Positions 42,767 through 55,414 of a stretch of DNA of 64,000 nt are shown here, one piece after another (position 1 is the stretch's first letter; each line of letters opens with the position of its first letter). Under the pieces are notes generated by a model. It was not told the DNA's origin. It was given only the letters and a program-made list of their open reading frames with translations, and made no database searches. A program made the translations under genes and the position numbers. This DNA is from Codonopsis lanceolata (taxonomy: Eukaryota > Streptophyta > Magnoliopsida > Asterales > Campanulaceae), in assembly GCA_013146195.2 (NCBI GenBank), contig CM028379.1, positions 92,857,401 to 92,921,400 of the forward strand. The letters are read 5' to 3'.

Positions 42767-44703
42767 TGATATCGTGGTTACGACACAAGATGTGAAAGAA
42801 CATTGAATATAAGTTTGGACCGTCTCTTATTTCCACTTGGATCCGTGGATCATTTATTTCTTGAATTGGTTCAAACTAACGTGGGTTCGGGTGCAAGGGC
42901 CTAATTTTAACTTGTGTAATTAGTTCCATCAATTGCACAGTAATCTAGCCTAGTACATCGCTTTCCCAAATTGATTTGGCCCATGTGAAAATCTGTCTAT
43001 TATTACATGATGAATACAATCAGCTGTTAAATGCTGTATATAGTTTCTGCTTCTGCAATGTTAGATATGAACAATGTGATCTGTTTCAAAGACTCTTATT
43101 TAAGCAGAATCAAACTTCAGCTCATATTTAGTTGGTACTCTTGTCTTGTGCTCTAGATTTTGTTGGTACTCTGTTTTGTGCTCTGGATTTTGTTGGTACT
43201 CTGTATTTTCCTTCCTAAATTCCTTCGCCTCTTCCTCTGCTCATTAATTTGTTCTTCCGGCCTGCCTTCGCATGGGTTTAAACAAGATGCCCCTGTTTGA
43301 TCTCATTACGATAATTCAAGGTAATCACTAATCACTCTTCATGCGTCACCATGCCGCCATATCATTTGGAAGTTGGAACTTAGGGGTCAGGACAAACTGT
43401 CGGTCCAAATGCCCCGAACCAAGCCCTTAGTGAGCTAAGCTAAGTTTACAAACTGTTTAGGGTGATAACTGGGTTGGTCCCATGTGAAATTTTAATTGAA
43501 AAAGTTTATGATTTTTTTTCAATCCCTAAAGTACACTTTTGAGGATACAATGATGACGATACTCTTAATGAATAACCAATACGTGAATAAAACAACATAA
43601 AATGCTTGTGCTAATTGGGCCTCGAAAAGAAAAAGTCGGATGTCGAAATTTACAATAGAAGTCCCACAAAAATTAGGCATCACAAATAAAAAGTCGGGTG
43701 TAGGAATTTATAATTGAAGTCCCACCAAAATTAGGCCTTACAAAGAAAAAAGTTGGGTGTCGAAATTTACAATTGAAGTTCAACTAAATTAGGCCTTGCA
43801 AAGAAAAATATTGGGTTTTGCAATAGAAAACATAAATTGATACGATGCCTAATTAAAGATAATTAATAAGGACAATTTTGACAAAAATGTTAGCAATTTT
43901 TCTTCTTCTAAAACATCATTTATTTTTGGCAATTTTTTTTCCTTCTAAAACCTCATTTATGTAACAAATTTTGATAAGATTTTGAATCCATCATTGTTTA
44001 GTTAATCCTAAAATTGGAAAGATTAATTAAGGGTATTAAAGAAATACTGTTTCAACCTTTGAGCAGTACAAAAATATATACGGAACGGAGTAGATGAATA
44101 ATTAAGGGTTCATAATCCATTGGTCAATGCAATAATTAGTTATGCAATGATGTGAATCATGTCATCATCTCATTCCTTTTGCAAACTAACCTTTCCCCTT
44201 GACAGTTTCTATGACAACCGAAAGAATAATTTTTAGTCTTACCACTATTGTTACGATTATTGTTACAACTTATTTTAATAAAAGACAAAGTTGAAAAATC
44301 AACTATAAATTTATGTGTTTCTTAGCACAAATTATAACATTAGTAGTAACAATTGTGATAAGGCTAGCATTACTTCAATTGAAAATATATATTTTCTTCG
44401 TTTTCAAATTATCATCATTTTTTTTTAATTTTATTTTCTAAAATAATTACCCTCTTTCAAAACTTTTCTTTTTAAAAAAATATTTTATCACTTTACCCTT
44501 ATTTTTTCTATCTACTTTAATTATGGATATATATTCAAATATATTAAAAGAAATCACACATTTAATCAATATTTATAATATTATTAATTATTTTTTCTTA
44601 AATAATATACGGAGTCAAATTTTTTTTTTGAAAATAGAGAGAATATGTTTTTTCTGGATATATATTTCCAACCCTGATGGTCAAAGACTAATTTTTGAAT
44701 GTA
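42767..44703. other. Downstream intergenic region with one diverged TIR-family copy
   Basis: The first 300 bases are the probable 3' untranslated region of the nucleosidase gene. 43471 to about 43990 resembles the GGGCCGGT family (GGGTTGGTCCC, then CCCTAAAGTACACTTTTGAGG), followed by three imperfect copies (about 67 bp each, 43630-43810) built around AAGTCCCACMAAAATTAGGC. AT-rich MITE-like sequence follows to 44640. No coding sequence. Confidence 0.5.
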
Positions 44704-44711
44704 GTAGAACT

Positions 44712-45701
44712 AGGCCTGTCAATTTCAACCCATTACCCATGAACCCACTCAACCCAGCCCACTAATTATCCAACCCAACCCAACCCATTAATAAAATAAA
44801 TTTAAATAGGTTACCCAACTTAACCCATTTAATCTCATGGGTTAAGTTGGGTTGAACCCACTAACTTGATTAAACCCAACAATTTTTTTTTTCTTTTTTT
44901 TTTTCTGACATGCAATTGTAATTGTATTGTTTCCCAACAAACTCCCACCCTCATGATCACAAATATGAGGGGGACATAAGAAGACGCTGCGGCGTGAAGT
45001 TCGATACTTGGTGGAAGACTTTCTTTCTTCGAGGTTGGACTTGTATGTGTTATCAGTGTTCTCAAACCACGTATCATTTCGGGCACATCTCGCGATTTTC
45101 CTGGTAGTAGCAATGAGGGACCGGAACTACTACCCCAGGATTCAACCTGGTTAAAAAAATATATATATATGAGACGATGTTTTATGATCAATGTTCATAA
45201 ATTCACATCATACGGCACTATAACTTCTGTTATAGTATTGAATTAAGTGTTCTCTTCTTTAATTGCTATTGAATTGACCTCTCTCTCTCATACGAATGAG
45301 TTATTGTATAAATTTAATTTTTCTTTTTTCTCTCACATCATAAATTAAGTTATAGTATTGAATTGACCTCTCTCTCTCTCATACGACACTAACTATTGAT
45401 ATTTTTCTTTAACGGAAAGTATAAATTATTGACATGAACATTTTCCGCATTATGATTAAATTTTTATGGACGATGTTTCGTTATTTAATGTGTTGGAGGT
45501 ATATTTTATTTATCCATAAAAAATAAAATAAAAAAGTAAAATTTTTAAAAAATAAAAATTTTAAAAATAAAAAACGGGTTAAAGTGGGTCGACCTGCTTT
45601 AACCCGACCCATCTGACCCATTAATTATTTGAGCTGTGACAAGTCATGACCCATTCCAATCCATTACCCACTTCAACCCAACCCAACCCAATTGACACCC
45701 T
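44712..45701. mobile_element. hAT-type non-autonomous element, 990 bp
   Basis: Ends AGGCCTGTCAATT and, reversed, AGGGTGTCAATTG. Flanked by 8-bp direct repeats GTAGAACT (44704-44711) and GTAGAACC (45702-45709), one mismatch apart; 8 bp is the hAT target size. Subterminal AACCCA/TGGGTT repeats occur at both ends. The interior holds AT-rich and CT-rich stretches, no transposase. Confidence 0.75.
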
Positions 45702-45817
45702 GTAGAACCAAAAAGTCGGCAAAGTTCTCCCTACCAGATTTTTAATGTAGTTGTATTCTTGTGACTTAAACTTAAAGACATATAATTAAGCTAGGGCAGC
45801 TGCTTGCTAGCAAATTT

Positions 45818-46052
45818 TTCCTCCGTTTCGAAAGTTCATATTTTTTATTTTGTGACGTTTCAACTAAAATTTTTAAAGTTTTTAGGTGTATAAATTTTCT
45901 ACTATTTTTCTTAATATATCCCTTCATTTAATACTATTATTATTGTATATCCTAGAGAAAAAGAGTAAGTGTAATGTGTACATAATTACGTTTGTTAATC
46001 CTTATCTTTTGTCCTCGATCTAGGGACATTTATCCAAGACGAATGGAGTATT
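45818..46052. mobile_element. Stowaway-like MITE
   Basis: Left end TCCTCCGTTTCG and right end, reversed, ACTCCATTCGTCTTGG, fitting the CTCCCTCCGT terminal type of Stowaway (Tc1/mariner-related) MITEs. AT-rich interior without ORF. Borders approximate. Confidence 0.55.
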
Positions 46053-46545
46053 GTTTTGTGTTTTTCATTTGTTTAATTCAACTCTTGTCAATAATAGCGT
46101 ACAATATATAAATGATATATACTGGAAAAAAAGTAAGTCTAATTTCAATCGAAGTATGATGTTATTTTAAAGATATGTATTGGGTTTTTCAATCAGATTA
46201 TCCAATAATCAAATAGTTTAACAAATCGAATTTGGATGAAAATGATCCAATCAGTTAACCAACTCGATCGAATGCAATATAGAAAATATAGAAATGCTAT
46301 ACATACAAAAGCTACTCATGTTGAAGTTTTGGTTGTTACATTTTACTATTTTTACTAAACACAAATTGTTATGCACACTATATATGTTACTGAAATATCA
46401 ACAAGATTTTCATGTTTGTTCGACCTTTAACCGAATAAATGATACCTTATTATTATAGTAATTCAGAACTTCAATGAAGGTCGAATAACACCTGAATAAA
46501 ATCTGAATTAAAAAATTTAGGATATGAAATGAGCTTTGAAATATA

Positions 46546-46721
46546 CTCCCTCCGTTCTGGACAAAGAATTTATTATTTTATTTTGAAATATTTACTTAAA
46601 GAGTATATTTTCAAAAATTAAAATATAAATGTGTCATTTTATTATTAATATATTACTAAAAGTGTCATTTTCTTAAAAAATTAATTTTTAAATGAAAAAT
46701 TCTTACCCCAAACGAAAGGAA
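46546..46721. mobile_element. Stowaway-like MITE
   Basis: Left end CTCCCTCCGTTCTGG after a TA; right end, reversed, ATTCCTTTCGTTTGG, followed by TA. About 176 bp, AT-rich, shares the ACAAAGAATT...TGTCATTTT interior seen in the copy at 49189. Clear family, moderately diverged. Confidence 0.7.
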
Positions 46722-46774
46722 TATAATTCAATCCGATTTCGATAATTTCTTAACAAATCAACGTATAATTTAAA

Positions 46775-47548
46775 GCTTGTTTGGTACCACGTTTTGGGCC
46801 AAAACGCTCCAAAACGCGGTGTAAAATGCAGAAAAAAATGTTGCAATGTTGCGTTATGAAACGCGCCGTTTTATAAACGGAAGCATTTTCATAACGCTCA
46901 ATGGAGGTAGCTTTTCATAATCGCTGGGAAAAAAAAAACGCTGACCACCCGGTGTTAGACCAAAGTACCCCCTACTTTTTCCTTCTTCCCGTCCCTTTCC
47001 ACCATTAGAATTCTTCACGTTCTTTCAATTTGCAATTTGAGAGAGCGAGAGAGGGAGAGAGATGAAATCAAAGTATGAAGGAGGATGGACCAAAGTCGAA
47101 ATACCTGATAGGCAAGCTCAAAATAGCGAGATGAACAAAGTTTAAAGAGATCATGAAACTATGGAAGGCCGGGTGGGAGGTCTCGCTATGAAGGGCTCAT
47201 ATGCAATTGAAGACACAAAATGGGAAAAGGAGGGAGGAGGGTGGAGGGAGTTTAATGATATTAAAGGAAAAAAAAGAAGGAATTCTGACAATTTTAGGCC
47301 CAAAGCCACCTAGAACATTCGGTTGTCACTATCCAATAATTTTTAAATTTTATTTTTTATTTCTCAAATGGAAAAAAAAAGGAATGGTCAAATTAATTTT
47401 GACAATGGATCAAAGGGTTTAACTGTTTTTTGACAACTGTCTTAGTTTATGAAAATAATGTTTAGAAATTACATACCAAACATGTTGGTTAGGAAATTGC
47501 TGCATTTTAAAACCGCTGTATTTTAAAAACGTTGTACCAAACGGATCC
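46775..47548. mobile_element. TIR element, PIF/Harbinger-like ends
   Basis: Ends AGCTTGTTTGGTACCACGTTTT and, reversed, AGGATCCGTTTGGTACAACG; the TTTGGTAC block is shared. The ends lie in TAA/TTA context, but I cannot settle an exact 3-bp duplication. Inside: purine-rich stretches (47040-47300). The 73-codon ORF at 47201 is not convincing as a gene. Confidence 0.5.
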
Positions 47549-48539
47549 TTAGTATATCGGATCTGAATTCTATCAATTGTGGATAAAAGCCCTTAATCTA
47601 TGGGTCAACAAGTAATACTTTAATTTGGGAATGACGCGATCGAATAATTCCCTTTAATGAACTTACCTTTCGATCTACTTGCCTAGTTGGTATAGGAAAT
47701 GGAAAGAAGTATTGTTAAATATATCTATGATTGACTTGTACGGAACAATTTGAGTTAAGATTGGTGGTCAGCATTGGAATTTTGCTTGAAACACAGTTAT
47801 AGGATCTCATATTCTTGGACCCAATGCATTTGGGGTTGTACTGAGCTTGCTCGTATGTTGATTGAAGTACATATATCAATTATCAACACACGAGATTTAT
47901 CATTACTATATGTAATTATACGAAATTGTTATACGTGGCACTCTTCTTTTCTCCTTGGTTTGGATAGGTACGCCAAATTAGTTGATTTCCCAACAAACAA
48001 TTATTGCATGAAAGATTTGAATTCAATCAATTGATGTATCAACTAATTATTTTCATTAAATGTTTTTTATGCCCAATTCAATTTCTATAAAAAATAGGCT
48101 AAAATATAATTATTCCCAAAGTATTTGCTCAATTCCAAAATACACCCCAATTTAATTTTTCCCCCATAATGCCACTTGACGTTACCTTTCGCTTTACCAT
48201 CAACAAAGGTCGCAGGTTACCCAATAAGAAATTAGGTCAAAATATAAGAGAAAATGAGCTAAAAATTGGACAATGAGGCTGAAATCCGCGGATCAGCCTA
48301 ATCCATTAACACAACACGCAGGTTGCCTAAGGGGAGCATCGCCACGTGTTTGCTTAGTAGGGGTGCCAACGTATTAATGAGATATTTCTCGTTTTGCATC
48401 GGTGCCCCTGTATTTTTAAAGTTTGATGTTGAAAATTTCATTCTTCCCATGTCTTGTACTTTCGTCCTCTATTAGCTATGTTAGTCGTCCGTTATCCTTA
48501 TTTGCCTTTGAATGTTTGACGGACCCTAACAAAATTTGA

Positions 48540-48970
48540 CGAAATAATAAGAGACACATTTAAAGCCAAACGTCACACATTTAAAAAGACAAAAGTGACA
48601 CATTTTAAGATAAAAAGTGACTCTTTTTATGTGAATTTTTTTCCATTGAAATGCAAAGTAACACTCTTAATACTATAAAGTGACATCTTTAATATTAAAA
48701 AGTGATACTTCAAAACTAACAGTGACGATTTTGAATTTATATATTTCTAATGCAAAATAACATTTTCTAAAGCAAAAGTAGCACGTTTAAGACCAAAAGT
48801 AATATATTCAAGACTAAAAAGTATCATATTTAACGCTAAAAAGTAACATCTTTTAAAGGAAAAAGTGATAATTTTTATTAAAAACGCAAAGTGACACATT
48901 TTATACTGAAATTTGACATATTTTATATTGAAAAGTAATAATTTTAATACTAAAAAGTGACACTCTTCAT
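48540..48970. repeat. Degenerate short tandem repeats (AAAAGTGACA type)
   Basis: About fifteen diverged copies of a 20-25-base unit built around AAAAAGTGACACTTTTA. It creates an 85-codon minus-strand ORF (48747-49004) made of repeated short Phe/Leu/Lys blocks, which is an artefact. 47549-48539 shows no feature. Confidence 0.75.
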
Positions 48971-49188
48971 TTGTACATGTGAGGGGTGACGGTGTAATTT
49001 TCAAAAGTCAAGGGGTTGCATTGAGATTACTGAATCTTGACCCATTTAACATGGATAGATCCATCTTACTAATTAAGATCCATAAGACCATCCTACCGAG
49101 ACCTACTCAAAAATATTTATGTCATTACGCTGATACGATGTTTCAAAATTTATCAGGAATTTTAAATGTATTGACGTAAAAATAAAAT

Positions 49189-49345
49189 ACTCCTTTCGTT
49201 TCAGGCAAAGAATTTCGGTTTGAAATAATTTTTTTTAAGAAAATGACACTTTAAGTAGTCCATTAATAATAAAATGAAATTTTTATACCTTAATTAATTT
49301 TTAAAAGTAAACGTTTTAACAGTGAACTGTTTACCAAAGGGAGTG
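49189..49345. mobile_element. Stowaway-like MITE
   Basis: Left end CTCCTTTCGTTTCAGGCAAAG, right end reversed CACTCCCTTTGGTAAAC. AT-rich interior with AAAATGACACTTT as in the copy at 46546. About 600 bases upstream of the LysM gene. Confidence 0.65.
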
Positions 49346-49880
49346 AAATATTGAACAATTGCAAGCGATGTTGTGTCATGTTAACCACTTCAAGAATCCT
49401 GATTGGTGACACGATAATTTAGAATTATTAAATAAATACATATATTTTTTTGTAAAAATAACTATGACACATATATATACGATTATACGATTCAATATTT
49501 ATTTTTGCTACTCTCACAAACAATTAACGTAGACAAGAAGTTTTCGATTAAAATGTTATTCTATTAACCCGAGACGTGAGCAAGATTTGGTCAAGTAATC
49601 TTAGCATTTGTGCTGTGCATGGGCAATGAAGTTAGAAGTCAAAAAGCTTCTTTGCTTTCTTACAGAGCAAGAAGTACCAAAGTCTTGATATCAATGAATA
49701 AAGCAGTTAAACCAACTCTTTGTTATTCTTGATCCATCGCGCGACAGTTACCTACCACACTGAAGCAACCGTTTCAACTCCCTCCCGCTCAAAACACTTC
49801 TTACCCACTCCAACAACCACTTAATTTGAAACAACATCAACTTCAACATGCTTCCTTCCTAATCCATTCCATCCTCCACA

Positions 49881-49897
49881 CAATTATATATATACCC
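49881..49897 (+). promoter_or_regulatory. TATA box of the LysM gene
   Basis: CAATTATATATATACCC with TATATATA core at 49884-49894, about 75 bases upstream of the ATG at 49964. A start site 25-30 bases downstream would give a 5' leader of about 45 bases, normal for a small plant gene. Confidence 0.6.
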
Positions 49898-49963
49898 TTT
49901 CAAAACATCACTTGTTCTTGTAAATCAATCTGAATTACTTTCTCTATCGATCGGTACGTGATC

Positions 49964-50272
49964 ATGGCCAGGGTCCATTCATCCATGGCGTTTGCCGAGA
50001 CGTGTTCGTGGTACTGCGCTTTGTTGTTAGCTCTAATGCTGGTTTTCAGCTGTTGCGAGTCCTCGGAGATCGAGTTTGTGACACGGGTGCAGCACCAGCA
50101 CCGGAACAAGCCGTGTGACGAGATATACGTGGTTCGAGAGGGAGAAACATTGCATACCATTAGTGAAAAGTGCGGGGATCCTTATATTGTGGAGGAGAAT
50201 CCTCATATTCATGATCCTGATGATGTTTTTCCTGGTTTGGTTATTAGGATTACACCTTTCAAGACTACCTAG
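49964..50272 (+). CDS. Small secreted single-LysM protein, 102 aa
   Basis: Intronless ORF, ATG 49964 to TAG 50270-50272. The in-frame GTG six bases upstream is not a start. Residues 1-32 look like a signal peptide (hydrophobic core WYCALLLALMLVFS). Residues 53-97 form one LysM module: EIYVVREGETLHTISEKCGD, then ENPHIHDPDDVFPGLVIRITP. LysM modules bind N-acetylglucosamine polymers such as chitin or peptidoglycan. Two Cys (51 and 70) could form a disulfide. No kinase or GPI-anchor signal is seen, so it is likely apoplastic. Arabidopsis has similar roughly 100-aa LysM proteins of unclear role. Binding and localisation are inferred from the family. Confidence 0.88.
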   Translation: MARVHSSMAFAETCSWYCALLLALMLVFSCCESSEIEFVTRVQHQHRNKPCDEIYVVREGETLHTISEKCGDPYIVEENPHIHDPDDVFPGLVIRITPFKTT

Positions 50273-51521
50273 AGGCTCCTTTGCATGCCATGATTTTCGA
50301 TCGGCCCGGGGAAAAGTTGTACCGCCCCCACTCTCTTATTGTCTTTTTTGTTTCCTTCTACTTTTTTCTTTGATTTCATCACTACTTTTTATCTGTAAAT
50401 GTAACTCAAGCCCACTTTCACCTAATATAAAAGGCATGTCTTGGGCATATCTTAATCTCCTACTTAAGATCACACGAACCACCATAAAAACCACGATGCA
50501 GACGTGTTCGATGTAACGACCCGAGCCAAGTTCAATACGTGTAGTCCGCACACTGGACCACTAAACATACAAGTGATACAGTACCTTGGGTCACCAGATC
50601 TACCACAAACCGTCCCAAAAGCCCATAGATGATGTTGATATAATAGTGTGTGACCAAATACATTCAAGTCTCACACCTACCGGATGTGAGATTGGGGGTA
50701 TTACTGTTTACACTCGAGGCGACAAATGAGTCGAGTTCAAGCTCTGATTTAAGCTAATCTATTTTTTCTGAGTTGAACAAGCTCAACTTGTTTGTTCGAT
50801 GAGCTAGTTGACAACTTGTTCGAGTTGGACTAGTTTATTCAAGTAAAACTCAAATTTTTTATAGTAACTAAGTTTGACTTTATTACTATGTTATTAAATG
50901 TGGGTTTACTATATACCCTCCCCGTTCCATTCAAAAAATTAATATTTAAAAAGTCAAATTATTAAAAGATATATTAATATTATTAAAGTTAGTCATATTA
51001 CAAAATTAGTTAAGCACAAAAAATATGGTCACAACACAAGTAAAGGATAAATATAAAATGTTATAGAAATTATAAACATAATTTTTAAAAGTGAATTCTT
51101 ATAGTAAAACATTCCAAAATAATATAGTAGACTATTTATCTGAAACAGATGAAATATTTTGTAATTAAATGTTAACCGTTTGACCTGAGCTGGCCTTGAT
51201 AAAGCTCAAGTAGCTCGAACCAAACTCAGGTCCAGCTTGACCAAAGTCTTTAATTGTAACTTGGCTCGAGATCAAATGACGAATTTACCGATAATTAGAT
51301 CCGTAGGTTTTGTACTTTTGTTAAGACGTTTTTCTTCACTCATTTTGTGGTTAAAAGAAGGCTTCAAATCATTTATTCCATCATTTATCACATTTTATAT
51401 CCCATTAAATCTAATAAGAAAGGTATACTGTTGAAATTTAATGGGACGTAGAGTGAAATTCACGATTTGGAACCCAAATGAATGATCTTCATATTATAGA
51501 ATATTTCTAAGGGAGAAATTC
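50273..51521. other. Intergenic region with LTR/MITE fragments
   Basis: A possible polyadenylation signal AATATAAAAGG lies at about 50423. 50513-50705 has ends GTAACGACCC and, reversed, AGTAATACCCCC around a CACCTACCGGATGTGAGATTGG block seen in plant dispersed repeats. 50918-51153 is Stowaway-like (CCTCCCCGTTCCATTC / reversed TTTCATCTGTTTCAG). It sits within inverted GAGTCGAGTTCAAGCTC-type ends (about 50730 and 51180-51240). No gene. Confidence 0.45.
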
Positions 51522-52518
51522 GGGCCGGTAACCGAAAAAATCAATGATATTTATTTCTAATCGCTAAAGTACACTTTTGAAAATACCCTTAAATAACAAC
51601 AAATGCACGCACAAAGCTCACGCCCCAAAATTGGGCATCACAAACAAAAGCCGTGCGTTGCAATGGAATATTGAAGTCCCACCAAAATTGGGCATTGCTG
51701 TGAAAAATCCGTGCGTCGCAATAGATTGAAGTCCCACCAAAATTGGACATCGCTATGAAAAAAACAGGCGTCGCAATGGACAATTAAAGTCCACCCAAAA
51801 TTTTGCATAGCAATGCAAAACATTGGGCATCGCAATCTACGATGCGAGTGTTAGAACTTACGATGCCTACGATGCAAGCATCAAAATGTGTCGAAGCGAA
51901 AGCATAGACTCCTTCGACTTGAACTTGAACGTGGCGAGGCAGGAATAGGAGAGAAGACAAACCCGAACGTAGGAAATTCTCCAGTGCCTAGAAGAGTTTT
52001 TTCTCTTCTGTAACACTAAGACTAGCATCTGATTCGTGAACAAGAAAACAAAAAAAAGAGGTATACTTCTATGAAAAGGAATGTTGAAAGGAAAAGTCAT
52101 TTGCAATAATGAAATCTGCACTTCTCTGCATCAAGAAAAAGAGTTTTGGTATTGCAAGGAATTACGGTAAGAGGAAAGGCTGGAACTAGAAGGATGGCTG
52201 CAAGGACAACGGAGAGGAAGAAGGTTTCGTTGAAAATGGAGAGGAAGGGGAAGCTATCAACAATCAACAATAATTAAATGTGAGATTTATCATTTTCAAT
52301 ATGAGAATTGTCATTTTCAACGTGAGAGTTGCCATTTTAATTAAAAACACGATTTTGTTCTTCAATTTGTATTACGATGCCCAATTTTTGCGTTGCAATT
52401 TCCAAATTTGAGTAGATGCTTTGTCCATATGTCTTTTTTTCATTAAATTTATGTTCGTGATTTTCTTCCTAAAAATATACTTTAACGATTAAAACAAATT
52501 TATAAGATTCAGACGGTT
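51522..52518. mobile_element. TIR-family element (GGGCCGGT type), copy A
   Basis: Left GGGCCGGTAACCG..., then CTAATCGCTAAAGTACACTTTTG; right, reversed, AACCGTCTGAATC..., then TAATCGTTAAAGTATATTTTTAGG. The inner blocks match inverted, so the terminal repeats span about 60 bases. Inside are GGGCATCGCAA-type repeats with AAGTCCCACCAAAATTGG (51620-51850). No transposase. Confidence 0.6.
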
Positions 52519-52729
52519 ATAATTTTACTAAAAAGTACCACGCAATTAACTCAATTTCTAGTAATTTCTTTTTCACTTGATTCAGTCAACGGGCACTGGG
52601 TTTAACTTAAGAGGTTGATGACTCGATGGCCACTTCAAGTCTTCAACTATGGCATGTGATTCGAGACAAGCTAACCTATGGGCTAAACTCTTAGATCTGA
52701 ATATTATCTACCCATTGTATTGTATTCTC

Positions 52730-52985
52730 TGGATTTTTAAATTATTGTTTTATTTGATTTTTTAAAGTTAAACTGATTGTTTTTTTAAAGAAAAGCTTGA
52801 TGAATATTTTTTAAATATTTTTTTAAAATTATAAAATACATAATTCGTAGTATCAAAAAATACTATGAATAATATATTTTATAATTTTTTAAAATAAAAA
52901 TATATACACTAAATATTCGGTTGAAAAACAGTTTGACTTAAAAAAACCAAATATAATTATAATTTAGGGACGGGGAGAATATATT
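52730..52985. mobile_element. Stowaway-like MITE, diverged
   Basis: Right end TTTAGGGACGGGGAGAATATA fits the reversed CTCCCTCCGTCCC terminus; left end TATTCTCTGG is diverged. The interior has inverted AAAGTTAAACTGATTGTTTTT / AAAAACAGTTTGACTT blocks and an inner palindromic AT-rich core, so the whole could fold as a long hairpin. A further TTCCTCCATTCCAATTCC terminus occurs at 53181. Confidence 0.55.
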
Positions 52986-53579
52986 TTATCTTGAAAATTC
53001 CCGGGTGATATTAAATTAGCAAAATGATAGTTAATGACGTAAAACTTGCTACAAATAAGTCCTTTTAAGATATATATGCTGATGCTTCAAGCAGATTTTA
53101 ACCAATTAAGCTCATCTTCAGAAGATATCTAAAGCTTTATGAGAGGGCAATGACTTTAATGTAAATATGACTATGTTATAATTCCTCCATTCCAATTCCA
53201 AGCAAAGAGTTTGAAATATTTGACTTAAAGAATTCACCTAAAATTAAACCTACAATCTCCTTAACCTCTCACCTTTAACTTTTACATGTAGTTTAATTAA
53301 ATATATTGATTATATTCCAATGTTTTTTTCCTAATGTTTAATTGTAATGAATATACTTATATATATATATTTTAATAATTAGGGTTTTTCAAACACATAT
53401 TCTTTGGTGGAACAAAAGGCGTATTTAATTAAAATCACGTGTTAGTGAGAAAAAAAACAATAAGTTGCAATGAATTGAAGTAATGATACAATGGTAAAAA
53501 TTAATTCCTAAAAATAAAGAAATTATAAAGTGGATAACATTTCTTGAAACAAGGACATTTATTTATAAAAAAAAATTGC

Positions 53580-54450
53580 GGGCCGGTCCATTTTTTTGCA
53601 GTTTCTAATCGTTAAAGTACATTTTTTATTTCAATAGGAGATAAGTCACTTTTGACGGCAAAATAACTACGATACCTTTAATGAATCGAAGACGCGTTTC
53701 GGTGGTTAAATTTTGCACTGTGATAAAATACTCTTTGTACCATGATGAAACAAATTTTGAACCGTGATACATAAGTATTAATTATCTAATCCAAATTTGC
53801 ACCGCAATGAAACACTTTTTGTACCTTGATGAAACAATTTTTGAACCACGATACATAAGTCTTAATTACCTAATCCAAATTTCCACCGTGATGAACCATT
53901 TTTTGCACCGCGATGAAACAATTTTTGCATCGCGATACATAAGTTTTAATTACCTAATTCAATTTTAAACCGCGATACATGAGTGTTAATTACGTAATCC
54001 AAATTTTACCGCGATGAAACTCTTTTTGCACCACGATGAAACAAATTTTGAACCGCGATATATAAGTCTTAATTACCTAATCCAATTTTGAACTGCGATA
54101 CATAAACTATTATCTAATCCATTTGTATACCGCGATATAAAATGATAATGAATCAGAACACGTCCTCCACCTTCTTCTTCCATCTCATCTGTCGTAAACT
54201 TTCTTCTTCCTCCTCCTTCTCCGCCTTCGTCTCACCTGAAAAATCATTCAACCCAACATAAATTCATTACACTATTTGTCGATCCACGTTTCGTTGCGTA
54301 ACAATGACGATTTTCGAATACAATGTGTTTGGCGGAGCTGTTGAAGGAGACGATGATATTTTCGAAACAATATTTTGAAAAATGGACTTTTGCGGTTGAA
54401 AAAAAAAGGTGAACTTTTGATGTTACAAACTTTGAAAAAAGAACCGACCA
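53580..54450. mobile_element. TIR-family element (GGGCCGGT type), copy B
   Basis: Left GGGCCGGTCCATTTTTTTGC, right reversed TGGTCGGTTCTTTTTTCAAAG. The AATCGTTAAAGTACATTTT block follows the left end. Inside are about ten diverged repeats of ACCGCGATGAAACNNTTTTTG / ACCGCGATACATAAG (53710-54140). Confidence 0.65.
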
Positions 54451-54547
54451 GAATTTTAAAATTTTTTTAATGAGGAGAATTGAAGTACACTCGCATGCCA
54501 CTTTGTCACATGCCAAAAAGAATATGAAAAGAAAAAGGTTGAAATTT

Positions 54548-55392
54548 GGGCCGGTTCCTTTTGAAACTTTTCCTACTACTTTACTCTATACTTTTTTAAA
54601 TAAGTAAAAAACCTTTTTTTGGCAAAAATATTGGCTATGCCTCTAATGAATCGAACATGTGCGCAAAGAATCTGTTTCTCGAATACAAAATACACGTTAT
54701 GCATCGCGATTCAAAATCATGTATCGCGATGCACATAATCATGCATCATGATTCAAAGTTAATTCATCACGATTAAGTTTCGTGCATCGCGAATCCAATT
54801 GATGCATTACGATTGAAATTCGTTGCATCGCAATTCAAAATGGATTCATCGTGAGTCAAAATGGATGCATCACAATTCAAAATGAGTTTAAGAGTCAACA
54901 AGTTATTTCCCTGACATTTCATTGAACCGTTTACATGCATATCAACTTTTTAATGAACACACACACACACAAGCTTAGTCTTACACCACTAATTTATATT
55001 CATTCATCCATACATCCACAATGAATCCAAATACCCTCTAATAACTAATATTGAGAAAGAAACACAGAGATAGATTGAGTAGAAAAAATGGAAGTGATTA
55101 TGAAGATGAGGAAGACTGGAAATGATTTTAGTAATGTCCATGTGTTAATGATGTACATAAATGTACTCATCATCATGTTGCAGCTAATTACTACATTTTC
55201 GATCCCAAATAATCATTTTCAACAACAAACCAACCTTCAAGAGTCACTAATTAGGTGAAATATGCTTTGCCAATGGCGACATTGGTGATGTTGGTTGAGA
55301 TTTTTTGGGACATATTAGGAACAATATTATCAAAGAGCTTTTTTACGGTTAAAAAAATAAAGAAGTTGAAAACTTTGAAAAGGGACTAGTCA
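54548..55392. mobile_element. TIR-family element (GGGCCGGT type), copy C
   Basis: Left GGGCCGGTTCCTTTTGAAAC, right reversed TAGTCCCTTTTCAAAGTTTTC. The right subterminal ACGGTTAAAAAAATAAAG block parallels copy B. Inside, about ten copies of GCATCGCGATTCAAAAT-type repeats (54690-54895). Confidence 0.65.
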
Positions 55393-55414
55393 GTCATTAT
55401 ATTAGGGTGATAAT

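Noticed and set aside
48747..49004. 85-codon minus-strand ORF
   Set aside because: Product of a degenerate short tandem repeat; repetitive Phe/Leu/Lys composition with no domain.
49958..49963. GTG start six bases before the LysM ATG
   Set aside because: Plant nuclear genes use ATG; ATG 49964 gives a normal signal peptide.
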